DNA of 64,000 nt from Polynucleobacter sp. AP-Capit-er-40B-B4 (GTDB lineage: Bacteria; Pseudomonadota; Gammaproteobacteria; Burkholderiales; Burkholderiaceae): assembly GCF_018882245.1 (NCBI RefSeq), contig NZ_JACVOV010000002.1, positions 558,001 to 622,000 of the forward strand, given 5' to 3'. A program made the position numbers and the translations under genes. A model generated the notes under the pieces. The model was not told the DNA's origin, did not search any database, and worked only from the letters and a program-made list of their open reading frames with translations. Shown here in pieces: positions 1 through 9,300 of the stretch (positions are counted from its first letter, which is position 1; every line of letters starts with the position of its first letter).

Positions 1-949
1 CTTTAAATTGATCGGCAATATCGAGCAAACGCTCTGTTGGGGTTTTGCCATCTTTTTCTTTAAAGCGATTGAGCACAACGTCTTCTACGCGCTCACGTAA
101 CTCAGGATCAAGGTCAGCATAGACGCCCAACTGACCGGCATTCACAATGCCCATATCCATACCCGCCTGAATGGCGTGGTACAGGAACACGGTATGGATT
201 GCTTCACGCACACGGTCATTACCGCGGAAGGAGAAGCTCACATTAGAAACACCACCACTTACCTTGGCACCAGGCAGATTTTCTTTTATCCAACGGGTGG
301 CATTGATAAAGTCAACAGCATAGTTGTCATGCTCTTCAATACCAGTAGCAATTGCAAAAATATTTGGATCAAAAATAATGTCCTCAGCTGGAAAGCCAAT
401 TTCATTTACTAAGATCTCATAGCAACGCTGACAAATTTCGGTCTTACGTTTAAATGTGTCTGCTTGACCTACTTCATCGAAAGCCATCACGACAGAAGCA
501 GCGCCATAACGACGAATTAAGCGCGCTTGCTTCCTAAAAGGCTCTTCACCCTCTTTCAAGGAAATCGAATTGACGATTGGCTTACCCTGAATACATTTCA
601 AGCCTGCCTCGATCACGCTCCACTTAGAGGAGTCGATCATGATGGGAACGCGGGCAATATCAGGCTCAGATGCAATTAAATTTAAGAAGCGTGTCATTGC
701 CGCTTCAGAATCCAGCATCGCCTCATCCATATTGATGTCGATAACTTGGGCGCCATTCTCAACCTGCTGACGGGCTACTGCGAGCGCCTCATCAAACTGA
801 TTATTTAGAATCATGCGAGCAAATGCTTTTGAACCAGTGACGTTGGTGCGCTCGCCAATGTTCACAAAGCCAACATCAGCAGTAACGTTAAAAGGTTCAA
901 GACCAGAGAGTTTCATGGCTGGCATTACTTTTTTCTCAATCTTGCTCAT
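1..949 (-). CDS. metH: Methionine synthase, second part (pterin-binding domain onward), partial
   Basis: This gene runs off the left edge, so only its first 316 codons or so are visible. The translation starts [16 protein letters not shown] and holds the methyltetrahydrofolate (pterin) domain signature: the [12 protein letters not shown] segment, then an [11 protein letters not shown] stretch, IMIDSSKW and [14 protein letters not shown]. The B12-binding and activation domains would follow outside the window. Its ATG (947-949) overlaps the TGA of the upstream homocysteine-domain gene (ATGA), so the two are translationally coupled halves of cobalamin-dependent methionine synthase. It makes methionine by moving methyl groups from 5-methyl-THF (the product of MetF at 24.8 kb) through cobalamin to homocysteine. 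A two-ORF MetH is usual in this bacterial group, so I do not read it as a recent frameshift. Confidence 0.93.
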   Translation of the reverse strand, partial: MSKIEKKVMPAMKLSGLEPFNVTADVGFVNIGERTNVTGSKAFARMILNNQFDEALAVARQQVENGAQVIDINMDEAMLDSEAAMTRFLNLIASEPDIARVPIMIDSSKWSVIEAGLKCIQGKPIVNSISLKEGEEPFRKQARLIRRYGAASVVMAFDEVGQADTFKRKTEICQRCYEILVNEIGFPAEDIIFDPNIFAIATGIEEHDNYAVDFINATRWIKENLPGAKVSGGVSNVSFSFRGNDRVREAIHTVFLYHAIQAGMDMGIVNAGQLGVYADLDPELRERVEDVVLNRFKEKDGKTPTERLLDIADQFK

Positions 950-2010
950 ACTGCCGCCTCTGCATTCTCTTTATAGAAAGCACGTGGCTTACGTTTTGCA
1001 ACAGCATTTGCAATCGCACGAATATGGTCAGGCGTAGTACCGCAGCAGCCACCAACTAAATTGACTAAGCCATCTTTTGCAAAGCCATCAACTAAGTTTG
1101 AAGTGATATCTGGAGTCTCATCAAAACCAGTGTCGCTCATTGGATTAGGCAAGCCCGCATTAGGGTAACAAGAGACAGCAGCATCGCATATTCTTGCTAG
1201 CTCTGCGATGTAAGGGCGCATCAGCGCAGCGCCTAACGCACAGTTCAAACCAAAGGTAAGCGGTTTAATGTGACGCAAGCTATTCCAGAAGGCTTCAACA
1301 GTTTGACCAGAAAGAATGCGTCCTGAAGCATCAGTCACCGTTCCAGAAATCATGACTGGCAAACGTTCACCAGTCTCTTCAAAAAATTCATCAAGAGCAA
1401 AGAGTGCGGCCTTAGCATTGAGCGTATCGAAAATCGTCTCGACTAAAAATAAATCCACACCACCAGCAAACAAACCTTCAATCTGTTCACGATATGAAGC
1501 GCGTAGCGCATCAAAGGTTACATTGCGCGCCCCAGGATCATTTACATCAGGAGAGATGCTGGCCGTCTTTGGTGTAGGCCCAATCGCGCCCGCAGCAAAA
1601 CGTGGCTTATCAGGGGTGCTATATTTTTCGCAAGCCGCTCGCGCCAATTTGGCGGAGACTTTATTCATCTCTCGCGCTAAGCCAGCCATTTTGTAATCTT
1701 CTTGCGCTACTGAAGTTGCGCCAAAAGTATTGGTTTCAATAATGTCTGCGCCCGCATCTAAATACTGCTCATGAATCTTGCTAATAATTTGGGGCTGGGT
1801 TAATACGAGCAATTCGTTATTGCCTTTAATGTCGCCGGGATGGTCGGCGAAACGGGTATTACCTGGCAAACCACGGTAGTCAGCTTCGGTTAACTTGTAC
1901 TGCTGGATCATGGTGCCCATAGCGCCATCCAAAATGAGGATGCGCTGCTTTAAAAGCTCAGGAAGCTTTTGACCGCGGGTGTAAGGCTGGGACAAACCAT
2001 TAGATTGCAT
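946..2010 (-). CDS. metH: Methionine synthase, homocysteine-binding part (homocysteine S-methyltransferase domain)
   Basis: The 354 residues match the N-terminal homocysteine domain of MetH in length and motifs. There is an early GAMGTMIQQ loop, and the three zinc-binding cysteines expected of the family are visible at about Cys257 (GLNCALGA) and Cys322-Cys323 ([10 protein letters not shown]). It binds zinc and homocysteine and works with the product of the coupled downstream ORF, which supplies the folate domain and presumably the B12 domain. It is the first gene of the pair; its ATG at 2008-2010 faces phaM across a 74-bp divergent gap. A stand-alone betaine- or S-methylmethionine-type homocysteine methyltransferase is the alternative, but the 4-nt overlap with a pterin-domain ORF argues for split MetH. 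Confidence 0.93.
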   Translation of the reverse strand: MQSNGLSQPYTRGQKLPELLKQRILILDGAMGTMIQQYKLTEADYRGLPGNTRFADHPGDIKGNNELLVLTQPQIISKIHEQYLDAGADIIETNTFGATSVAQEDYKMAGLAREMNKVSAKLARAACEKYSTPDKPRFAAGAIGPTPKTASISPDVNDPGARNVTFDALRASYREQIEGLFAGGVDLFLVETIFDTLNAKAALFALDEFFEETGERLPVMISGTVTDASGRILSGQTVEAFWNSLRHIKPLTFGLNCALGAALMRPYIAELARICDAAVSCYPNAGLPNPMSDTGFDETPDITSNLVDGFAKDGLVNLVGGCCGTTPDHIRAIANAVAKRKPRAFYKENAEAAV

Positions 2011-2084
2011 TGTTAAACCGGGATTAATCTCTAGAATCCCTTATTCTATTGGAAAAGCCACTTTTCATTTACCCCGGAGCCCCT

Positions 2085-2534
2085 ATGTTTGGAACCATTC
2101 CAGAATTCAATCAAAGCCTAGATATGTTTAAAACTATGTGGGGACAAGGTGCAGCAGCTCAGGCCAGGCAATTCCCCTTCACAGCGGACGCATCTAAGGC
2201 TGCTGGAGGCTTTGGAGCCGCTTTCCCTGGCCTAGACGTGGATGAGCTAGAAAAGCGCATTAAGGACCTTAAAAGCGTTGAAAACTGGCTTAATTTGAAC
2301 CTCAACATTCTCAAGTCCACCATTCAGGGGTTAGAGGTTCAGCATGCCACCATGATGGCGCTCAAATCATTTGGTGATGCCGTCTCTGCAGCGGGAGCAG
2401 CAGCTACAGCGCCCAAGGAAGAATCTGAGACAAAAACGGCTAGCGCTAAACCACGGAAAACCGCAACACGCCGTCGTCGCAAAGCTGGCGACGCAACTTA
2501 CCTCGACGAAGTAGGTAATTCAGATGAGCAATAG
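2085..2534 (+). CDS. phaM: PhaM-like polyhydroxyalkanoate granule regulator
   Basis: I place the start at ATG 2085 because a GGAG lies 5 nt upstream; an in-frame TTG at 2049 is less likely. The 149-residue product begins MFGTIPEF and contains a predicted helical segment (DVDELEKRIKDLKSVENWLNLNLNILKST) typical of PhaM. It ends in a basic, Lys/Arg/Ala-rich tail with a run of four arginines (about residues 130-137) that would bind DNA. In Ralstonia, PhaM activates PHA synthase PhaC and tethers granules to the nucleoid. No other pha gene is in the window. Its 3' end overlaps the convergent MBL gene by 89 bp. Family assignment comes from the N-terminal motif, size and tail. Confidence 0.82.
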   Translation: MFGTIPEFNQSLDMFKTMWGQGAAAQARQFPFTADASKAAGGFGAAFPGLDVDELEKRIKDLKSVENWLNLNLNILKSTIQGLEVQHATMMALKSFGDAVSAAGAAATAPKEESETKTASAKPRKTATRRRRKAGDATYLDEVGNSDEQ

Positions 2535-3531
2535 CCTCACCCATCGCAAAAGTAAGTTGATGAATATCTAGTTCACGCTTAAACAAAACCGGCACAATCT
2601 CTCGAGCATGTGCCGGTTTTTTACATGCGCCTAAGGCATCTGCCAAGCGATCATCATGATGTGCTTTCAGCTGTGCAATACGCGGCGCAATTCCAGTGAA
2701 TGGTTTCCCATGAGAAGGAAGTACTAAGGCACTCTCAGGTAGCGCTAAATATTTTTCAATAGAATCTAAATACAGACCTAGAGGATCTGCATCTGGATCG
2801 GCATCGTAGACACTGACGTTAGTAGAGATGCGAGGTAACAACATATCTCCGGAGATGAGCACGCCAAGCTCTTTGCAAAAAAGAGAAGCATGTTCAGGCG
2901 CATGCCCATACCCCATCATGATCTGCCAAAAATGTCCGCCAATTAAAATACTTTCGCCATCAATAATGCGACGATATTGACGTGGCACTCCAGGAACCAT
3001 ATTGCTATAGTAATTTGAGCGCGCTCTGATTTTTTCTAAATCTTCTGGCGCCGTTAATCCATGTCTTTGGAAATGATCTGCAGAGCCTCCGCTACCAGCA
3101 CGCGCACCCACTGCAGCACCACCCTCTTTGCAGCTTAACCATTGAGCAGTTAAATAATCGGTCATCGAGATCCATAAAGGCACATTCCATTTCTCACATA
3201 GCCATTGTGATAAGCCCACATGGTCTGGATGCATATGAGTCACAATGACGCGTAAGACTGGTAAGCCTTCTAGCTGGGTAGCAAAGACCTGCTCCCAAGA
3301 AGCTTTTGTCTCATCATTAGCAATGCCACAATCCACAATCGTCCAACCCGAAATACCTTCGATTTCATCGCGTAGTAGCCATAAATTGATGTGGTCTAAG
3401 GCGAACGGTAGGCGCATACGAATCCAACGAACACCTGGCGCAACCTCAATACTGCTTCCCACTTCCGGAAGTGCATCTCCTAATGGATAATGGATCTCAG
3501 CTTCAGCACTTGCTTTGTTTTGAGTAATCAT
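2446..3531 (-). CDS. MBL-fold metallo-hydrolase
   Basis: This 361-residue protein has the metallo-beta-lactamase HxHxDH signature (THMHPDHVG, residues about 98-106), a later GYGHAPEH segment, an ISGDMLLPRIS strand with the metal-bridging Asp, and LPSHGKPF near the end. These are the ligands expected for a binuclear Zn site. The C-terminal ~100 residues look like the helical extension found in glyoxalase-II-like hydrolases. The substrate cannot be read from sequence; a hydrolase of thioesters or small esters is plausible. It is convergent with phaM (89-bp overlap) and divergent from the small DUF1289 gene, so it is probably monocistronic. No strong Shine-Dalgarno precedes ATG 3531, so the exact start is less certain than the family. 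Confidence 0.88.
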   Translation of the reverse strand: MITQNKASAEAEIHYPLGDALPEVGSSIEVAPGVRWIRMRLPFALDHINLWLLRDEIEGISGWTIVDCGIANDETKASWEQVFATQLEGLPVLRVIVTHMHPDHVGLSQWLCEKWNVPLWISMTDYLTAQWLSCKEGGAAVGARAGSGGSADHFQRHGLTAPEDLEKIRARSNYYSNMVPGVPRQYRRIIDGESILIGGHFWQIMMGYGHAPEHASLFCKELGVLISGDMLLPRISTNVSVYDADPDADPLGLYLDSIEKYLALPESALVLPSHGKPFTGIAPRIAQLKAHHDDRLADALGACKKPAHAREIVPVLFKRELDIHQLTFAMGEAIAHLNYLLRRGKLRRQLCDDGVLRFSVV

Positions 3532-3574
3532 GATTTAACGTAATTTCTTTTATCTTTTTATTTCTAGGTTTGCT

Positions 3575-3751
3575 TTGACAATAGTTCCATCGCCTTGCAT
3601 TAATTGGTGTGACATTAACCCCGAGAATGGTTACTGTCGTGGCTGCTATCGTACCCTGAATGAGATTGCTGATTGGTCGGATATGTCCAATCCCGAGAAA
3701 CTTGAGGTTTGGACACAACTATCTATTCGCAAACCCCAAGCAACACAGTAA
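3575..3751 (+). CDS. DUF1289 small cysteine-rich protein (TTG start)
   Basis: A 58-residue ORF starts at TTG 3575 with an AGG at 3566-3568. The frame is open from 3542 and has no upstream ATG or GTG. The product has the DUF1289 pattern: SPCINWCDINP, then GYCRGCYRTLNEIADWSDM, giving four cysteines in a C-x3-C-x7-C-x2-C arrangement followed by the typical R-T-x2-E-I-x2-W motif. Members are small, probably iron- or zinc-binding proteins of unknown function. It is short and lacks an ATG, so gene callers may miss it. It lies between the divergent MBL gene and the 3' end of the AcuI gene. Family identity is firm; the role is unknown. Confidence 0.82.
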   Translation: MTIVPSPCINWCDINPENGYCRGCYRTLNEIADWSDMSNPEKLEVWTQLSIRKPQATQ

Positions 3752-3780
3752 AACTTCTTTATGTAGCTCTACTTCTTTCT

Positions 3781-4764
3781 TTATTTATTAACGTCGACAA
3801 TCAAGCGTCCACGTACATTGCCCGCCATTAATTCTTGCGCATATTTAATGGATTCTTCCAGTGAAATTTCATGAGAGATTTCATCCAACGTTTTCAAATC
3901 CACCAGTTTGCTTAGTTGCTCATAAGCTGCGATTCGTTTTGCACGTGGCACAGTCACACTATTAATTCCATACAAAGTCACTCCCCGCAAAATAAATGGC
4001 GCTACGGTGGAAGGAAAATCCATGCCTTGCGCCAAACCACAAGCCGCTACCGCACCATCACTCTTGGTTTGTGCGCAAGCATTTGCCAAGGTATGGCTAC
4101 CAACGCTATCGACTACTGCCGCCCAACGCTCTTTTGCCAGCGGCTTACCGGGGGCAGATAGAGCGGCACGATCAATGACTTCAGTCGCACCTAATTTTTT
4201 AAGATAGTCCGCCTCTGCCATACGACCAGTGCTAGCTACAACAGTGAAACCCAGTTTGCTGAGAAGCGTAATTGCAAAGCTACCAACACCCCCTGCAGCA
4301 CCCGTCACCAAAACCTCACCATCGCTCGGTTTAAGTCCATGCTTTTGAAGTGCCATAACGCAGAGCATGGCGGTATAGCCTGCAGTACCAATAGCCAATG
4401 CTTGTTTTGCAGTAAATCCTTTTGGTAAGGGAATCAACCAATCCGCCTTTACGCGAGCCTGCTGACCTAAACCGCCCCAATGCCCCTCACCCACTCCCCA
4501 GCCATTGAGCAGCACCATATCTCCAGCCTTAAAGTCAGGGCTAGTACTTTCTATTACTTCACCTGCAAAATCGATACCAGGCACCATTGGAAAGCTGCGA
4601 ACCACTGGGCCTTTTCCAGTAATGGCCAAACCATCCTTGTAGTTGAGTGTGGAATACAACACCCCTACACGTACATCACCCTCTGGGAGGCTAGCCTCAT
4701 CTACCTGGGCCAATTCGGTACGATAGCCTTGATCGTCTTTATTTACCAATATTGCTTTAAACAT
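3781..4764 (-). CDS. acuI: MDR-type acrylyl-CoA reductase / YhdH-AcuI family oxidoreductase
   Basis: This is a 327-residue zinc-free medium-chain dehydrogenase of the YhdH/AcuI group. The N-terminal GroES-like half holds STLNYKDGLAITGKGPVV and VPGIDFAGEV, followed by LNGWGVGEGHWGG. The Rossmann half has VTGAAGGVGSFAI, a dinucleotide-binding loop of the NADPH type. AcuI reduces acryloyl-CoA to propanoyl-CoA with NADPH, which detoxifies acrylate formed from DMSP or 3-hydroxypropanoate. A good SD (AAGGA) lies upstream of ATG 4764. It diverges from a lipoprotein gene with an 87-bp gap. It could instead reduce other enoyl substrates, since family members are often assigned only by similarity. Confidence 0.87.
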   Translation of the reverse strand: MFKAILVNKDDQGYRTELAQVDEASLPEGDVRVGVLYSTLNYKDGLAITGKGPVVRSFPMVPGIDFAGEVIESTSPDFKAGDMVLLNGWGVGEGHWGGLGQQARVKADWLIPLPKGFTAKQALAIGTAGYTAMLCVMALQKHGLKPSDGEVLVTGAAGGVGSFAITLLSKLGFTVVASTGRMAEADYLKKLGATEVIDRAALSAPGKPLAKERWAAVVDSVGSHTLANACAQTKSDGAVAACGLAQGMDFPSTVAPFILRGVTLYGINSVTVPRAKRIAAYEQLSKLVDLKTLDEISHEISLEESIKYAQELMAGNVRGRLIVDVNK

Positions 4765-4851
4765 GTCTCATCCTTTTAGATCGAGGTATTTCCCCGCAGC
4801 AATTGCTTAATAGGTTTATCCTAACGAGCATTGCTGATTATGGAGGTTTCC

Positions 4852-5148
4852 ATGAAAAAAATTCTACTATTAACTACGATTTCTGGCTTGTTGCTGTCTG
4901 GGTGCTATTCAACCCAGGTCAACATGTCAATGGGCAACATGCGCCTCATTAGCTCTAGCGCTGCTCCACAGGATGTCATGGATTTCGCGACCAAGACCTG
5001 TAGAAATGATTTCTATGAAGGCGCCAGCTTTTTATCTAAAGCAGGTAAAGAATATCGCTTTAAGTGCGTAAAAGCTGAAGAAAACGAAATCTTGATTCCT
5101 ATCCCCGGTACAACCATTGCAGCTTCTGCAAAAACTGAAGCAAAGTAA
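4852..5148 (+). CDS. Small lipoprotein of unknown function
   Basis: I choose ATG 4852, which has GGAGG upstream at 4842-4846, over an earlier in-frame start at 4831. The 98-residue product has a type II signal peptide: MKK, a hydrophobic stretch, then the lipobox LLSGC with the lipidated Cys near residue 20. The mature part carries two more cysteines (KTCRNDF and RFKCVKA), which could form a disulfide. No domain is recognised. It sits 9 nt before the flavin reductase gene and may be co-transcribed with it. Confidence 0.75.
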   Translation: MKKILLLTTISGLLLSGCYSTQVNMSMGNMRLISSSAAPQDVMDFATKTCRNDFYEGASFLSKAGKEYRFKCVKAEENEILIPIPGTTIAASAKTEAK

Positions 5149-5157
5149 ACAAGACTA

Positions 5158-5658
5158 ATGACCCCATTTACCTCACAAGAGCTGCGCAAAGGTTTTTCAT
5201 CGTTTGCAACCGGGGTCACCGTCATCACTTGCCTAGATGAAGAAAATAATTCCCACGGCATTACGATTAGCTCGTTTAATACAGTCTCGCTCGAGCCACC
5301 ACTCATCCTCTGGAGCCTGAAGAAACATTCACGCCTCATGCCCTGGGTTGAACTTGGGAAAAAGCACCTGATTCACGTTCTGGAACGTTCGCAAGAAAAT
5401 CTGGCAATGCATTTTGCTACAGTAAAAGTAGATCAATTTAATGGTATTGGCCATAAGCTAGCAGCTAGCGGGCTTACTCAAATTGATCATTGCGTAGCTT
5501 ATTACGAATGCGAAACTGTTTGCGTTCACATTGGCGGCGATCACAACATCATCGTTGCCAAAGTCATTAACTTAAAAAATCATCCAGAACGAGAGCCTCT
5601 CATTTTTGCGCGCAGTAAATTTGTTGGTCTCGATTTCACAGAAATTAAATCTAGTTAA
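5158..5658 (+). CDS. Flavin reductase family protein (FMN-binding split barrel)
   Basis: The 166-residue protein starts TPFTSQELRKGFSSFATGVTVIT, the classic opening of the flavin-reductase-like split barrel. It then has NSHGITISSFNTVSLEPPLILWSL, the flavin-contacting segment, and ends with GDHNIIVAKVINL. Members reduce FMN or FAD with NAD(P)H, often to feed a partner monooxygenase. No monooxygenase gene is adjacent, so the electron acceptor is unknown. It sits between a lipoprotein gene and a GST gene in the same direction (9 and 27 nt gaps). Confidence 0.9.
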   Translation: MTPFTSQELRKGFSSFATGVTVITCLDEENNSHGITISSFNTVSLEPPLILWSLKKHSRLMPWVELGKKHLIHVLERSQENLAMHFATVKVDQFNGIGHKLAASGLTQIDHCVAYYECETVCVHIGGDHNIIVAKVINLKNHPEREPLIFARSKFVGLDFTEIKSS

Positions 5659-5685
5659 CACCAACTATCTTGGCAAGGAAATACC

Positions 5686-6348
5686 ATGATGCGTTTATGG
5701 GGTCGCAAAAGTTCTATCAATGTTCAAAAAGTGTTGTGGTGCCTGGCAGAGCTTGGACTTGAAGAAGGTAAAGACTTTGAGCGTATTGATGCTGGCTTGC
5801 ACTTTGGGGTTAACAACACACCCGAGTTTTTAAAACTCAATCCAAATGGCTTAGTACCTACGTTTGAAGATGGTGAGGTCGTACTTTGGGAGTCCAATAC
5901 CATCATGCGTTACTTGGCACGTCAACATGACAAGGCTGGACGCTTTACTGCAGACATCAAAACTCAATACGAATCTGAAAAGTGGTTGGATTGGCAATTA
6001 GGTACGATGTGGCCAGCGCTACGCATTGCATTTTTAGGGCTAACCAGAACCCCAGAAGCTGAACGTAATCACCAAGCTATCTTGAAGGGCTATCAAGAAA
6101 CTAATCGACTACTTGGCATGCTTGATCAAACACTAGCCAAACAAAATTACTGCTCAGGCAATCAATTTCAGATCGGCGATATCGTTCTCGCCCTTTGTGT
6201 CAGCCGCTGGATTCTGCTAAACAAAACCTTCCCACAGCAAACTGGAGAGCGTGCAGATCTCAAAAATATTGATGTATGGCTAAAACGCCTCGAAGAAGAA
6301 ACTTGCCTTAACGATATTGCTGAGAAAGAGCTCAATATCGTTAAGTAG
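5686..6348 (+). CDS. Glutathione S-transferase family protein
   Basis: This 220-residue protein has the N-terminal thioredoxin-like GST domain: MRLWGRKSSINVQKVLWCLAEL, then NPNGLVPTFEDGEVVLWESNTIMRYLA, which holds the cis-Pro and glutathione-binding Glu-Ser. An all-helical C-terminal domain follows (QFQIGDIVLALCVSRW). The opening Ser/Asn of SSINVQK probably replaces the catalytic Tyr, as in beta/theta-like GSTs. The first in-frame ATG (5686) is used. The last ~40 nt form one arm of a 13-bp inverted repeat that looks like an intrinsic terminator (see 6307-6353), so the C-terminal codons double as RNA structure. Confidence 0.9.
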   Translation: MMRLWGRKSSINVQKVLWCLAELGLEEGKDFERIDAGLHFGVNNTPEFLKLNPNGLVPTFEDGEVVLWESNTIMRYLARQHDKAGRFTADIKTQYESEKWLDWQLGTMWPALRIAFLGLTRTPEAERNHQAILKGYQETNRLLGMLDQTLAKQNYCSGNQFQIGDIVLALCVSRWILLNKTFPQQTGERADLKNIDVWLKRLEEETCLNDIAEKELNIVK

Positions 6349-6353
6349 TTTTT
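6307..6353 (+). terminator. Intrinsic terminator overlapping the 3' end of the GST gene
   Basis: The arms 6307-6319 and 6333-6345 are perfect 13-bp inverted repeats around a 13-nt loop. The stop codon TAG (6346-6348) follows directly, and then a run of five T (6349-6353). The stem is moderately AT-rich. The whole left arm and loop are inside the GST coding sequence. It would end the lipoprotein-flavin reductase-GST transcript before the convergent RND permease gene. Confidence 0.72.
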
Positions 6354-6366
6354 CTGATTTGTATTT

Positions 6367-9300
6367 TTACTGCTGTTTAAATTTCTTAGCGTGGTGATCG
6401 GCACCGATAAATAAGTACATTGCCGGCACCACAAAGAGTGTGAACAATGTGCCAATCGATAAGCCGGTAAAAATCACTATACCCATAGACTGTCGACCAG
6501 CAGCACCAGCACCAGAGGCAATCACCAAAGGCAAGACACCTAAGACCATCGCAGCAGTAGTCATCAAAATTGGACGCAAACGAACACTGCTGGCCTCAAC
6601 GATGGCATCAAGCTTACTGCGTCCAGCTTCTTGCAACTCATTAGCAAACTCGACGATCAAAATTCCGTGCTTACTAATTAATCCCATCAATGTGACAAGG
6701 CCAACCTGGGTATAGACGTTTAAGGTAGTGAATCCTAGATTAATAAAGATCAAGGCGCCAAATAAAGCCAACGGCACAGAAACCAAAATCACAATCGGAT
6801 CACGGAAGCTCTCAAACTGAGCCGCAAGCACTAAGAATACAATCAAGATCGCAAAGAACATGGTGACTAAGAAGCCTCCAGACTCAGCCATAAACTGACG
6901 TGATGGGCCAGCGTAGTCCATGCTGTAACCGTTAGGAGCAACTTCTTTCAAAGTCTGACGCATGAACTCCAATAAATCCGCCTGTGAAATAAATGGTGTA
7001 CTTACGCCAGAGATCGTCGCAGAGTTTAATTGCTGGAAGTGATTGATTGACTGTGGCACCACCCTTTGTTTGATAGTTGCAATAGTACGCGCCTGAACCA
7101 TTGCCCCGCTTGGCGTGCGGATGTAGTAATCCAAGATTTGATCTGGATTTAAACGATCCACTTGCTTCACTTGTGGGATTACTCGATAAGAGCGCCCAGC
7201 TACCGAGAAATAATTCACGAAGCCGCCGCCTAAAGCTGCGGAAAGTGACGCGCCCACTTGCTGTTGAGTCATCCCCAAAGCTGCCACTTTTTCACGATCA
7301 ATTTCTAAAACGTCTTGTGGCTTATCAATCTTCAGATCGGAATCTACGAAGAAGAAGTTGCCGCTACGACGGGCTTTATCAAGCACCGCCTGTGACACTT
7401 CATTTAAGGCTGAATAAGATTCGGTTGTATTGATCACCACCTGTACTGGCAAGCCTTGTGCGCCCGGTAACGCAGGGAATTGGAAGGCTGCAACGCGGGC
7501 GCCTGCAATCGTATTCCACTTCTGCTGCATATCTTCCTGGAACTTTGTAGCATTGCGGTTACGCTCGCCCCAGTCTTTGAGCAAAATGCCGCCAAAGCTA
7601 GAAGTTGGGCTCGTGATCTGAAACGCTTGTTCATATTCTGGTTCTGCAGCAGCAATCGCATAGATTTGATCCGCATAGGTCTGCATTTGATTAACCGTAC
7701 TATTAGGCGGTCCTGATGCTTGCATCAACACAATGCCTTGGTCTTCCGTTGGCGCTAATTCAGCACGTGCAGTTGCATACAGATATGCAACACCACCTAG
7801 CAAAATGACGCCCATCACAATGATGACTTGCCAGGTACTTAACAATTCGCGCAAAGTGCTTTGATAGCTGTGATGCACCTTATCAAAGATGCGATCAATC
7901 TTTTGCACAAATGATGAAGCCTCTTGTTCTTCAGTAAAGATACGCGAACACATCATCGGCGATAGCGTTAACGCAATCAACCCAGAAACTGCCACTGCAC
8001 TAGCCAAAGTAAATGCAAATTCCGTAAACAAGGCGCCGGTTAAGCCACCTTGGAAGCCAATTGGGATATATACCGCAATCAGCACAACTGTCATCGCCAA
8101 AATAGGGCCACCTAATTCGCGCGCAGCGATTAATGAGGCCTCTAAAGGCGACTTACCTTCCTTCATGTGACGGTCAACGTTTTCAACCACAATAATGGCG
8201 TCATCAACCACGAGTCCAATTGCCAGCACCAAGGCCAAAAGGGTAAGCAAATTAATGGAATAGCCAAGAACCTGCATCAAGAAGAATGTGCCAATCAGCG
8301 ATAAAGGCATTGCAATGACCGGAACCGCAACAGCGCGAGCGCTACCTAAGAAGAGGTAAATGACTACAGTCACAATGACCAAAGCCTCTAACAATGTGGA
8401 AACTACTTCGTCAATAGAGCTAGTAATAAATTTGGTGGAGTCATACACAATCTTGCCAGTCATCCCGATTGGCAATTGCTTTTGAATATCAGGCACCACA
8501 TCTCGTACACGCTGTGCTACATCTAATAGATTGGCTTGTGGTGCAACCTTTATCGCGATGAATACTGAACTCTTGCCACTAAAAGCAACGTTTGTGTTGT
8601 AGTCCTCGGAACCCAATGTGACGTTAGCTACCTGATCGAGGTAAACAATATTTACCCCATCTTTTTTAATGACTAACTTACGAAATTCTTCGAGCGTATG
8701 TAGATCCGTTCCGGCAACCAAATCGACCGATACCATATCGCCTTTAGTGCTTCCCACGGCTGAAAGGTAATTATTTGCCGATAAGGCGCTATAGACATCG
8801 TCAGCGCCAACACCAAGACCAGCCATCTTTTCACGATCAAGCCAGGCACGTAAAGCAAATTTACGACCGCCAGTAATTTCTGCATTCTGCACGCCTTCAA
8901 CAGAGTCTAGCTTTGGCTTAACTACGCGCAATAGGTAATCGGTAATCGCGTTGTTGGGAATTTCATCGCTATAGAAACCCATATACATCGCAGCAGTTGA
9001 TTGACCCACTTGTACCGTCAAAATCGGCTGCTGAGCTTGAGGTGGCAACTGATTCTTGACTGCGCTAATTTGAGTTTGTATCTGAGTTAATGCCGCGTTT
9101 GAGTCGTAATTCAACTTTAATGTTGCAACAATGGTTGAGACACCACTCACGCTGGCAGAAGAAAGGTAATCAATACCCTGCGCCTGAGCTATAGAAGCTT
9201 CTAGGGGTTGCGTGATAAAGCCCGCAATAGTTTCTGGATCCGCACCATAGTAGGCTGTTGTGATGGTCACAATCGCATTTTGTGTTTGCGGATACTGATT

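Noticed and set aside
946..2010. Frameshift or pseudogene in metH
   Set aside because: The two ORFs overlap neatly by ATGA and each is a complete domain, consistent with the split form usual in the group.
3503..3718. 71-residue minus-strand ORF upstream of the MBL gene
   Set aside because: It lies antisense to the DUF1289 gene, lacks family resemblance and has no SD.
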